A stretch of 64,000 nucleotides of DNA from Heliocidaris tuberculata (Eukaryota > Echinodermata > Echinoidea > Camarodonta > Echinometridae). The translations under genes and the position numbers were made by a program. Below the pieces are notes generated by a model. It ran no database searches, was not told where the DNA came from, and worked only from the letters and a program-made list of their open reading frames with translations. The stretch's first letter is position 1. Each line of letters begins with the position of its first letter. The stretch is taken from the NCBI GenBank assembly GCA_025618425.1, contig CM046842.1, positions 33,741,885 through 33,805,884 on the forward strand, in the 5' to 3' direction. Of the stretch, positions 11,163 through 21,430 are shown piece by piece.

Positions 11163-12482
11163 GGTTACTACCTTCGTTCATGTAGTTTCTAACTTCTGTC
11201 AAGATCAGTCTGGAATGCTCGTTGAAAGCCAGTCTCCTGTATCATCAAGTTTTTTTAAGCCTCCAAAACCATGATGAGCCTGGTGTATGTTGCAACTGGA
11301 GACAAATTTGGTCGATGACTGAGTTTCGTTGCATTGACAAGAGTTACTTGACTTCTCGGCTCCTATTTTGTGGAGGTCGTACTTCATCCGGCCAACACCC
11401 GATCGGATTCTGAACAAAATCACAGGAATTTTGTAAGGCAAGGCCAGAATTTCAGAACTGTTCAGTGAAAATTTTATATTAATATAATATATAGTTTTCA
11501 GCGTCTGTCATCTTATCGCAGGGTATGTGCATGTAGAACCAGCTTTCCACAGGCCAAAATTTCAGAACTGTTTTCTTGAAGCGTTCAAGATGAAAGTGAT
11601 AAATGAAACGAGGAAGCATAAAAAGGGGCTCAACGAATAGCACGGTAAAGAGGGAATAAGTCGATGCGAGAAGCCTTTTCAGTGCCTTGAAACTATTTGC
11701 TTACCTACCTATTAAAGCGTTAGAAATTATGACTTAACGAAATTAAGATCCTAGAGAAACGTAAGGACTAGTTTTTATTAAAATTGATGAACGGTTACTA
11801 CAGACTTTTCAGAAATCTATTTGGCATTAAAGATGAAAAATGCTGCATGAAGACAAAACGGAAGTCAAACTTCGGAAGCGTCTTTCTTGAAGAAATACTT
11901 TTCTAGACCCCTACTATTCTCGAGTTCAACAGCTATCATCTCCACTAATACTCACTCTCTAGAGTTGATTTTTATATCAAATTAAAGCTTATGAAATGGA
12001 AAATAATAATCAATAATAAAATCAAATTAGGGAAATACGACTTAAGTCTCATTTTGACGTGACGGGTCACAATTTATAAAAGGTTAATTACTTCTTGAGT
12101 TAGGTCTGGTCTCCCAGTTCTTCCTCGTTCCAGTTCACCCCGTTTTCCATACATGGGGGCCCAGGGCCCAGAAAGAATGCAACACCTGAGATCTGAAATT
12201 TCAACGATGTCATTGACACAATGTGCTTGAAGCTGCAAGAAATTTGCTTGACAGCTTTCCATACAATCTTCGTTACATTCATGTTGTGCCCGTTTTCAAA
12301 GCGAAAGCAGCATGCGTTAATTTTAGGCCTTTAGGCCCCCCCCCCCCCTTCAATTTTTTTGTTGTTGTTGTTGGGTTTTTTTTATCACATAGGGGCCTTA
12401 TAATGATCATTTATGCATTGTTACTGAAGCTTGCTATTGTCATTATGTACAAATCTGTGTATGCATATTTGGTTACATGTCG
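11163..12482. other. 5' flank of the Toll-like receptor; no gene recognised
   Basis: This is upstream of the apparent receptor start on the minus strand, so it should contain that gene's former promoter; I see no convincing core promoter motif. A minus-strand open frame at 12074-12282 has a short cysteine-spaced stretch (CNEDCMESCQ), but I cannot match it to a family. A poly-C run lies near 12336-12348. Confidence 0.5.
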
Positions 12483-12812
12483 TTTTTCCGAAGGTTCATA
12501 ATTCCGAAGGTTCCTTTTTCCGAAGGTTCGTATTTCCGAAGGTTCGTGCTCCGACGGTTCGTAATTCGGAAGGTTCATAATTCCGAAAATGAAAAAGGGT
12601 TCATAATTCCGAAAATGAAATAGGGTTCGTAATTTCGAAAATGAAATAGGGTTCGTAATTCCGAAAATGAAAAAGGGTTGCTAATTCCGAAGGTTCGTAA
12701 TTCCGAAAAGTTTTGTAGGGCTCGATTGTATTTTCGGAATTACGAACCTTCGGAATTATGAACCCTTTTTCATTTTCGGAATTATGAACCCTATGGCATT
12801 TTCGGAATTGTT
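12483..12812. repeat. array of TTCCGAAGGTTC / GGTTCGTAATTCCGAA units in both orientations
   Basis: From 12483 the unit TTCCGAAGGTTC recurs several times. It passes into a longer unit GGTTCGTAATTCCGAAAATG, repeated about four times to 12710. From about 12730 the same units appear reversed (TTTTCGGAATTACGAACC). The right part can therefore fold back on the left. No target duplication was found. Confidence 0.8.
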
Positions 12813-13617
12813 ATTCCTACAAGACTTAGTGTACAAAGTAGGTACTTTGATACAAAAGTGAATCATTTATTGGCTTTGGGGTCTACCATTGAGTACCACA
12901 ATTTACTGAATATTCGTTGTTGTCTGATAAACAAGTATTGACATATGTTGGCGATTAAGGCAGTGTGACTTAAATTTGCCCAAAACTGTTTTTTCAGCAC
13001 CATAATTTTGTTCACATTGAATTTGCAATATCTAGCATCCCAAATTCCAAGATTTTTTAGACAAATAAAATGGCAAAATCATCTTCTATAAAGAATTATC
13101 AACTCTACATTAGTTAATAGCAAGCTAAACTTCGTCTGTGCCTTCCTAAAGCTTCTCATCCAAAGAAGACTCGTCCCTAAAAAAATTCCCAAAATTGCGT
13201 TTTTGAGAATGCTTCCATATCAATTATTGTTCAGAATGGGTTATTTATTAACACATGTGACAAATTTGGTTCTTTTAGACAAAAGTGCACTATTTTCAGC
13301 AATGGCGCCCTAATAATAGAAATGTTGCATATTGGTGGAAGGCGTTCAAATCATGGGTTGTCGTAACCCCCCGGGGGGGGGGGCACTCAGTATATAGTGT
13401 GCGGTGGGTATGTGCCGCGGGGAAGACCCCCATTTTTATACTCAAGTTTCGGTTCCAAAGCATACCATTTTTTTCTTGTTGAGAAAAAGAAGAGAGAAAA
13501 CCGTTTCAAAGCACCGCTTTTTTTTTTTCATTCCGTCGTTCCGGCCGTTCTGACCCGCCCCCGCCCGTTTCGAAGAATATCATTTTGGGTGAAAAGTTGA
13601 AAATGAGTTTCATTCCA
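12813..13617. other. no gene recognised
   Basis: AT-rich sequence, then a GC-richer stretch with a CCCCCCGGGGGGGGGG tract near 13370-13384 and remnants of an unclassified repeat. Short open frames here carry no recognisable motifs. Confidence 0.5.
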
Positions 13618-13755
13618 GGGGAGCGTTTCATCATGCGTTTTGTCAGTGATTTTTACTGACAAATCTGCTCTCAGCCAATCAGATGCAAGGATTTCAGTAG
13701 CTTATAACAGTTGTCGGTAAAAATCACTGACGAAACGCTTGATGAAACGCTCCCC
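13618..13755. mobile_element. 138 bp foldback MITE (GGGGAGCGTTTCATCA ends)
   Basis: Ends are near-perfect inverted repeats about 45 bases long: GGGGAGCGTTTCATCATGCG at the left against CGCTTGATGAAACGCTCCCC at the right, with GTCAGTGATTTTTAC inside each. The middle holds CTCAGCCAATCAGATGCAAG. A related copy lies at 46168-46306. Confidence 0.8.
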
Positions 13756-14977
13756 AGGTCTCCGGGCTTTCCCCATTGCTTCCAATCCGGTTCCGATCCA
13801 CCCCTGGGAATTAAGTTTTCATTCATGCTAAGCGCTGCATGCGAATTAACCCCGCTTATATGAATACATACACCATAGACTTGGCATGACACACAGCGTA
13901 TTTAGCTAATGGGAGCCTGTGGGAACCATGCAGTTCCGTAGCATCATATTTATATTGTAATCCAGATCCAAAGACCCCCTTTTTCCAAAATGTTAGTAGT
14001 TCCGAAGACCATCCTTTTCATGGTACGCTAGTTCAGAAGCCCCCTTTTTTGTCTTGCCAGCGGCACATACCTAACACTTTTGGGGTCGAGTTCCCCCCCC
14101 CCCCCGGGTCGTCACTCTTTCTGTCAAGGGACTCTAATCGGCTAAGGAACTTCCACAATCTGCTGTTGAATTTGCCTTTAATTCTACAATGATAAAATCA
14201 ATGCAAAAATTAGACAAAGATATAGGCCTAGTATTTCGTCCGTTTGCTTGTTCGTTTATTTCCATTTCCATAAAAAGACATAAAATTCATAACATAGAAA
14301 TAACAGAAAAATTATGTTCTTAACTTCTTACACCACAACTTGATACGACAATAATTGTGTTACAAAGTTAATTCTGAAAGTGGAATAAGAAGAATGAGAA
14401 TTCGAAGCAAAATGAACTTCGGGACAAGAAGGAAATAACGAGCAGTTCACTGAGAATATTATGAAGGGCATTTTGATATATTCTATATATTCTTGTTATA
14501 TTCTCATATGGCACATGACCTTTTAAAGTCTTTTTTTTTTCTTCATCTGAATGGTCTTTTAATCAGTTGATTAATCAATTTGACATTTTAAGAACCTAGA
14601 AAAGTTCTTTCCCTTGAAGTTTTTTTGTTTGTTGTAGATTCGTGATTGTGGTCTCCCAACAGTTCCAGCTTGTTGCCGTAAAAGCAACTTTGGGCAATTT
14701 GCATAAAAAGCTTAAATCTAAATGACCCCTTCGAAGCAATATTTAGCAGCGAAAGACAGATTACACAGAATGTATAAGCTGATCTACGTATACTATTCTT
14801 TATCCTCGATGATACCCAACTGCAGCAATTGTGTTGTACATATTTGCTTGCAATCTGTGAGACAACGAAAGGACTTTACACAGTTAATGTCCGATAATAG
14901 TGTATGATATCTCTTTATAGGGGTTTTGGGGGCTAGAATCCATTTTAATCATGGGCGGAAATATGCAGGAAATTCTT
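13756..14977. other. no gene recognised
   Basis: AT-rich sequence with a poly-C run at about 14094-14105. I see no coding exon, RNA gene or complete element. Confidence 0.5.
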
Positions 14978-15032
14978 TTCATCAGGGGGACGGCCTATTG
15001 TTTCGTAACAATAGGCCGTCCCCCCTGATGAA
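14978..15032. repeat. near-perfect 25 bp hairpin
   Basis: TTCATCAGGGGGACGGCCTA and following TTGTT (14978-15002), a 4-base loop TCGT, then its reverse complement with a single extra C (15007-15032). No coding context. Confidence 0.85.
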
Positions 15033-15100
15033 TGGAATTGCGTAATACATCTTAGCCACTGATTTTAATGTTGTTGTTTTTTTCAATTAAATGTCATGGA

Positions 15101-15316
15101 CCTACAATTTCCTGGCTGAATGAAAGTACGCCTATTCCTGATGTTTGATATAATGTAAGTAAACAGGTTTTGGGAGTGTTTAAATATTACGTTGAATTAA
15201 AGGGGAATGAAGCCTTTCATAGAAAATTGACTTGGATTGCTTACATGTAATAATTATGCTAATTTTCCATGAAAGGTCTACTTTCATTCCACCAGGAAAT
15301 TGTAGGCTCATGTTCT
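15101..15316. mobile_element. about 216 bp foldback element (CTACAATTTCCTGG ends)
   Basis: CTACAATTTCCTGG at the left pairs with CCAGGAAATTGTAG at the right. An inner pair, GGGGAATGAAGCCTTTCAT and ATGAAAGGTCTACTTTCATT, begins after TTAA. It may be two nested short foldbacks. Confidence 0.55.
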
Positions 15317-16039
15317 AACTGTAAGGAATACACTTTCAGTTGTTCAAGTATAATTAAGTTGGTATTTACATGAACTTTTAACGTGACATTTAAATTGAGA
15401 GAAAACAAATAACATTAACATATTATTGTGTATATCTTACAATGTAGTAACTAACTCAAAAAGTAATTTAATTTCTAGAACTACTGCAACTTCAACTGTT
15501 TTCAATCATGGGATAAATACACGTACATCAGATATAAAGGAACAAGGGAAAATTCAACATAAGATACATAACAAATTGACTAAAATCACAGTGTGATTAA
15601 CTAGGTTCAGTATACCAAGGATTTTTTTAAAGGGGGGGGGGTGTTATTTACTCCAAAATTCTCCAAAAAAAACCCCCAAACGACAACAACAACAAAAAAG
15701 GTTATCAGCATTTTGGGGGCGTCTTTTTACTAAAAAATTAACTGACAAGCCAAAAACTAAACTAAAAAACAACAACAAACAAACAAACAAATATTTTAAT
15801 CGAGAGGGAAGCAAATGTGTCATGAATAATCACATAAACACTAAACTAATTTGAATCCAACAAAAAATCTTCACTATAAATGTTCACAGACAGGGGCCTC
15901 GATCCGTTTTTCGGATTGGGGGGGGGGGGAGAGGCAGCCTGGCGTAACGATGTCATTTCGCAGTCAAATTCAGTCATCATAATTGATAAAGATAATGATG
16001 ATGATGCTAATGATGATGATAATGGTGATGATAATGATG
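15317..16039. other. no gene recognised; simple repeats
   Basis: A-rich sequence with AAC/CAAA runs (15680-15795), a poly-G run at 15919-15929 and the start of a GAT-rich stretch at about 15985 that leads into the foldback element. Confidence 0.5.
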
Positions 16040-16610
16040 ATGATGATAATAATAATAACGATAATAATGATCATGATAATAATAATAATGATAATAATAT
16101 AGGTTTTCCCGTTCAATTTCACAATTTGTTCAATCTATTTCACATTTCGAGCATTCGAATTCACAAACGATATGATCGCCATGGTACATGTAAATTCAAT
16201 TTCGTTTCTGCTCCTTCAAATTCGTGATCTGTGCAACGAATTTTTCAAATGAGTCATCAAGATTCCTATTAAGAGCAAACGATTGAAGGAAAGAGCAATC
16301 AATTTCACTTTGATTCGTCCAAATTCACTATTTGTGCAACAAATTCTTCAAATGGTTCATTCTCATCTGAAGAAAGAGCAAACGATTTAACCAGTGAGCA
16401 TCCAAATTCATTTATACACGTGCAAATTAACTTTTGTGCAACAGATTCTTAAAATTCTTCATTCAAATTTGACTTACAAGCAAAAGTTTGAAATCGAAGC
16501 ATCCAATTTCACCTGCAACCGGCTTCTGTGACTCTTCGGTCATTCAATTTCATCAAAAGGCTGGCAAGTTTGAAATAAGTGCATTCGATTTAATGTGTAT
16601 TGTAAGTTTT
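16040..16610 (+). repeat. left arm of the foldback element
   Basis: The outer part is GAT/AAT simple repeat. From 16098 come TATAGGTTTTCCCGTTCAAT and about 30 degenerate units containing CAAATTCAC-like cores. It ends around TGCATTCGATTTAATGTG. Confidence 0.7.
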
Positions 16611-16711
16611 TGGAAAAACCTTATAAATTGTGAGCTAGGAAGCCCTCAGTCATTCTGCATGTTGCGCTTATGAGTACCACGTTTACCTACTATCCGCTTC
16701 ACATTGAAAAA

Positions 16712-16843
16712 ATGGCAGATCATCACCCAGTTCGCTACAGGAGAACTTCAAACTAGGATAGGAGAAGGCTAATTGAGGCATTTGAGAGCGAAAACAGGGA
16801 CTATCTAGAATTAGCCGATGATTTAGGCATCATCGAAGGTTGA
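16712..16843 (+). pseudogene. relic of a helix-turn-helix protein, possibly a transposase N-terminus
   Basis: From ATG at 16712 one frame reads MADHHPVRYRRTSN, a TAG (16754-16756), then DRRRLIEAFESENRDYLEL and ADDLGIIEG to TGA at 16841-16843. The part after the stop has the spacing of a helix-turn-helix as in IS630/Tc1-like transposases (RRR..IEAF...DYLELA..LGI). It lies about 100 bases inside the left arm of the foldback element, so it could be a remnant of that element's own transposase or of a different insertion. The family call is by pattern only. Confidence 0.35.
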
Positions 16844-17047
16844 TGAAAAAGACTGTAACAAGTTTTGCCCCCTTCTTATACTCGAAACCAAGACCCACCC
16901 TGTACCTTATGGAATGAAATATAAATGGATGAAGAAAAAAAAAATGCACCGAACATACCCTTCTATGAACCATAATAAACAGGCATTTAAACATAGGCGG
17001 ATCCAGGGGGGGGGGTCGCGGGGGTCCGGACCCCCCCTTTTTGGCGC

Positions 17048-17083
<36 letters not shown>

Positions 17084-17513
17084 GGCGCCGTCTTTCTTGG
17101 CGTTTTTTTTTTTTTTTTTTTTTTCCCCCAAGAAATTCTGCCGACCTGATCATGCAAGATACTGCGTAGGCCCTATTCATTACCCATTGTTTCATTCTCC
17201 GTCGCAAAGTAGGCCTGTACTGCCATTCCAGATCAGATATGCGGCGCGCCACGCATAGGTTTATGCATGCGACTTTTGATCGTACGTACGCTGTCTTGCA
17301 ACTATGCTTGCAACCCTCGAGGAGGCAGGCTGCACGCGGCATCATTCAACTTCAAGTCACTCATTCGAGGCAACTCGTCATTCTAGACAATACCAAAGCA
17401 CAAGTATCCATATAGGTAAATAATTTTTGCTTGGCCCAAATATATAAATGCAGCTCTGCTGCAGGTTAATTGATAAAAACTTTCGGCGCTAGTGCAGTTG
17501 ATTAAGTAGTGGG

Positions 17514-18251
17514 CAGTGGCGGCACCAAGGGGGGGGGGGGGGCATGGGGGGCATTTGCCCCCCCCCCAGTCAGAAGCTTTGCCCCCCCAGTTGCCGCCCC
17601 AATAATTTTCGGAGTGAAAAAAAATAAAAGGGTGGAAAATGAAAAAGAAAAGAAAAGGAAAGAAAAAAGTGAAAAAGGAATGGAGAAAAGAAGGAAAAAG
17701 AAAGAAAACGGAAACTTGGAAAGCAGTGGCGGCATCAAGGTTGGGGGGGGGGGCATGTGGCAAATTTGTTCGCTCAGCTCGTGTAAATATCCTCATATTT
17801 GGGTAGTTTTATAGCTGAATAATTTCTGTACATTTCCACTATAATAGTGTCAAAATTTTTGCTCGCTCGCTTCGCTCGCTCGCAATACAGGCCTATAACT
17901 CCCACCACATAATCAGGCCGTGAGATGATCAAATTTCCTCATATTGGGGTAGTTTTATAGCCGAATATGTAATTTCTGTACATTTTTACTACGAAAAATG
18001 TCAAAATTTTTGCTCGCTCGCTTCGCTCACTCGCAGTATATAACTAACACCTCTTTATAATCGGGCGGTTCAGCTAGATGCTCAAAATGTCCTCATATCT
18101 GGGTAGGTTTATAGCCGAATATTCTGTACATTTTCACTACAAAAAGTGTCAAATTTTTTTTTGTCCGCCCTTGCCCCCCCCCCCCAACATTTTCTTTTGC
18201 CCCCCATTTGCCCCCCCCCCCCCCACTTTAAAAATCCTGGTGCCGCCACTG
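17514..18251. mobile_element. 738 bp hAT-like non-autonomous element
   Basis: It starts CAGTGGCGGCACCAAGG and ends CCTGGTGCCGCCACTG, with the 8 bp direct repeat GTAGTGGG on both sides (17506-17513 and 18252-18259). An 8 bp target duplication and a CAGTGGCGG end are typical of hAT elements. The interior has poly-G/C runs and a second end-like sequence at 17725. It also has about three diverged tandem copies (17770-18150) of a unit with CTCATAT.TGGGTAG, TTTATAGC and GCTCGCTCGCTTCGCTC. There is no transposase. Confidence 0.85.
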
Positions 18252-20028
18252 GTAGTGGGGACATGCATCCCCGCCGTGGCCGGGGCACGGGCCGGGCGGG
18301 CCCGTTCGCTCCGTTCGGCCGCGAGATTACTAGAGTTTGGTTGGATGTGTTAAGTTGTTTTAACGTCATTTTACATCTTTCTTTTTAAGACGTATTTCAA
18401 TGTCATTTTACAACTCTCTGTAATCTTTAAAATTATCATTGTCAATTGTTCAGTATTGATGTACTTAAAATCATCAACAACAAAACGTAAAGTTGCCGGA
18501 GGCAGAAGTAACGGCACATTGAACATGTTGAATGCCGTTTAAATGGTAATTAAATTTATCCGATGATAAATGCTATAAAATTTTTGGTTAAAATTGCAAC
18601 AGATTTTGATGAAACCAAAACATACTCTCCAAAAAACAATTATTTATTGGTATTTACATTTCCAACGAAATATCATTTTCCTCAACAAATATTTGAGATT
18701 TCGGTTGAATATGTAGCGGTCTCGTATTACTTTCATGGGTAGGGAATAATGGACCATTTACCTATGACGTCATTAAGGAGATTATTTCATTAGGTAAACA
18801 AATTTTTGTCATTATTTCGGTACCCTGAGAAATAAAAAGAGTTGCTGAAAGCATTGGTAAACCTTACTAGTGTGTGTCTGTGTTCATGTTTATGCAAATT
18901 ATGCAAACGTGCTTAAGGGTCTGGTATTCCCTACACCTACCCTATGGTTGTACATCGCAAGAAGTGAACTTCATGTGTCCATATAAAGGTTAAAGTTGTG
19001 AAGGTCAAGACTTAAAGTCACACAAAAGGTCAAAGGTCTGTCAGAGTCAACAAAAAGGTCAAAGTCACGAAATTCAAAGGTAATGACAGGTGCTTGGGGG
19101 GGGGGGGAGGAGGTTTGTTTTCTCCGAGGACTTTTGATATATTTTTTCTTGTTGTTGATTGGGAACGCTTGAATCTGATACATTGCACCATGACTAGTTT
19201 TGTGATACAAAACTTATTTATTTTGCCTAATGAGTAGATGCTGTGGTTGATTGTTAAATCCTGTGAATTTTCAGCAAAACTGGTATTGGTACTGTTGTTG
19301 ATCGGCCTTGATTGTGAACTCCTGAATCTAAGGAACTTTCCCTTTTTTGTGTTCTTTTGTGATTTGTGATTTATAACTCGTGATGATGTAAACACTTGCG
19401 AATTGTTATCTCAGGGATGGGAGGAGATAATATAGATGATATTTAGTGAATAATTCTTCATTGCTGTAAAATGTGTACATGTATCACTAAAATTTACTAA
19501 GTGTGTTTGTACAGCATGCGCACACCCAATTCCTAGGTTATCGAGATAGTACTTCAACATTGAAGAACCAATCTCAAGTAATAAATCTCCAGATTTGATT
19601 CTTATTTGTCTCACTGGACTGTTTGTGTTGATGCCACATGCCATCTGAGGTCCTGCACGGCAATGCAGACTGGAAAATCTGGGAAAACTTTAAAAAAATA
19701 TATATATACATATATATATTAATACAGTCCAATGGCGCAAATCCCGGAGGGGATGGGGGTATGCATTAACCCCCCTCCCAGTTCTGATGTACGGGGGGGG
19801 GGGGGGGGGTGGCCTGTACAAATATACCCGCACTTTTTGATAAAAGATGGTAATTTGCAATCATTATATATGTATTTTCCATCTCAAATAAACAATAATT
19901 CCATGTAATATTAATAGATTAAATGTAATTTCAGTACAAATTAAGACATTTTCAGGCTCGTATTATCAAATTTTTGTGGCGCGCTCCGCGCGCCCAACTA
20001 TATTTTAACATTAAAATAGTCAAACAGG

Positions 20029-20081
<53 letters not shown>

Positions 20082-20879
20082 TATAGAGGCGCTTAGCGCC
20101 TTCGGCGCTTGCGTTTGCCAGAATGATAACTTCTCACCCTTTGGACCCCCCCCCCCCTTTTTTAAAAACCTGGATCCGCCCTTGTTAAATATATAACATG
20201 TTTGACATAAAGTATAAAAAATCCAATATATATACAATGAAATCCCGATAAAGCAGATTGATGAGAGACAGAAAAAAAGAAAAAGAAAAATGAATAAGCA
20301 AAGATAGAGAAATGTGCATATACATGAAAGAAATCATAAAGTTGACAGAGAATCTGTCTATGGTACTCATCTTGCATTCTCTGTCTTTAAAAAAATGAGA
20401 TTACTCTAAAAACTAAAAAAAAAAAAAAGAATAAGAAGAAGAAGGAAAGAAGATGTATACATGAAAGAATTAAGAAATTTGACAGAGAATCTGTCCATGG
20501 TCGATACGATACTCATCTTTCATTCTCTGTCTATCAATCTGTATATCCACCTATCTTTCAATCTATATTTCAATCTACCCTATATCTATCTATCTCTTTA
20601 CCTGTCTATAAATCTAATACTGCATTTCCTTTGCTGATGAATAACAAAATATATATAATTAGAGGGGTGGGTAATCTCTTCACTTTTCATTGATGACCAA
20701 GAAATTTGACACTTGTTGGTCATATCCCTGAAGGTGGTAGGTCTCCAGAAAACAAAAACAAAAACAAAACTAGATTGAATTCTGCCAAATCTTGAAATGA
20801 CTATAAGCTATGTATACAAATTCTTTATTTCATCTTTACTGGCAGTACGTGGAAAAATATATGAAATGCACAACAGAAA
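18252..20879. other. interior of the foldback element; no gene recognised
   Basis: AT-rich sequence with a poly-G run near 19793-19809, (AT)n at 20031-20078, and a tandem pair containing GACAGAGAATCTGTC and CATTCTCTGTC (20345-20385 and 20480-20531). No transposase or other conserved protein is visible. Confidence 0.5.
20031..20078. repeat. (AT)n microsatellite
   Basis: 24 uninterrupted AT units. Confidence 0.97.
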
Positions 20880-21430
20880 CTTTAAATTGTTAAATTGAAT
20901 GCGCCAAAAGGAAAAATGAGTTCACGAAAATGAAATTGAATGCTCCAACAGGACCTCCGGCTATTGTGTGTTAATTTGAATGAACAGATTGTGAAAATGA
21001 AAGTACTAATTGGGGAAATTGTATGCCCGTTCGTGAATCTTATTGCCGCATAATTAAATCGAACTTCTAGAAACGAATTTAAGTGACCGTAAATGAAAGT
21101 ATGGTGCTCGTTGATGAATTTGGATGCATGTAAAATGATTTTGTTTGCCTCGTAAAGAAATTGAACGTCTAGAAACAAATTTGGATGACCTTAAATAAAA
21201 GCTTGCTGCCCGTCGATGAATTTGGATGATCATAAATTAAATCGCACGCCTCAAAATGAAATTGCTTGCTCGGAAAGTAAATTCGAACGACCGATATTGA
21301 TCGTTTGACAAAAATGTGTGAATTTGAATGCCCTATGATGAATTTGAGCGACGAAAGTATGAAATTGAACGTAAAAACCTATAGTATCAATGAAATAGAC
21401 ATTATTATAATTAATATCATTATTATTAAA
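20880..21430 (-). repeat. right arm of the foldback element
   Basis: Inverted partner of 16040-16610. It starts near TTAAATTGAATGCG, contains repeated GATGAATTTGGATG and AAATTGAACG units, and ends near GAACGTAAAAACCTATAG followed by AT-rich sequence. Confidence 0.7.

Larger units (their letters stand above)
16040..21430. mobile_element. 5.4 kb foldback transposon with long arms built of degenerate short repeats (TU-like)
   Basis: The segments 16040-16610 and 20880-21430 are reverse complements over about 550 bases. Aligning from the outer TATAGGTTTT on each side gives CGTTCAATTTCA, then GCATTC.AATTCACA and AACGAT blocks in the same order. At the inner ends CATTCAATTTCAT is followed by CATTC.ATTTAA on both sides. 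Each arm is made of degenerate units of roughly 15-20 bases (AAATGAAATTG plus TGCTCG-like). Foldback elements of sea urchins (TU family) have arms of tandem short repeats, so that is the closest class I can name; this is inference. The 4.3 kb interior holds a helix-turn-helix relic next to the left arm, a hAT-like insertion and an AT microsatellite. The exact ends and any target duplication were not established. Confidence 0.7.

Noticed and set aside
12074..12282. Minus-strand open frame with clustered cysteines (CNEDCMESC)
   Set aside because: It is too short, has no matching domain and no splice partners; it overlaps another open frame equally well.
16830..17345. Open frame with long lysine runs on the minus strand
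   Set aside because: The runs come from poly-T tracts at 17049-17124, and no conserved domain is present.
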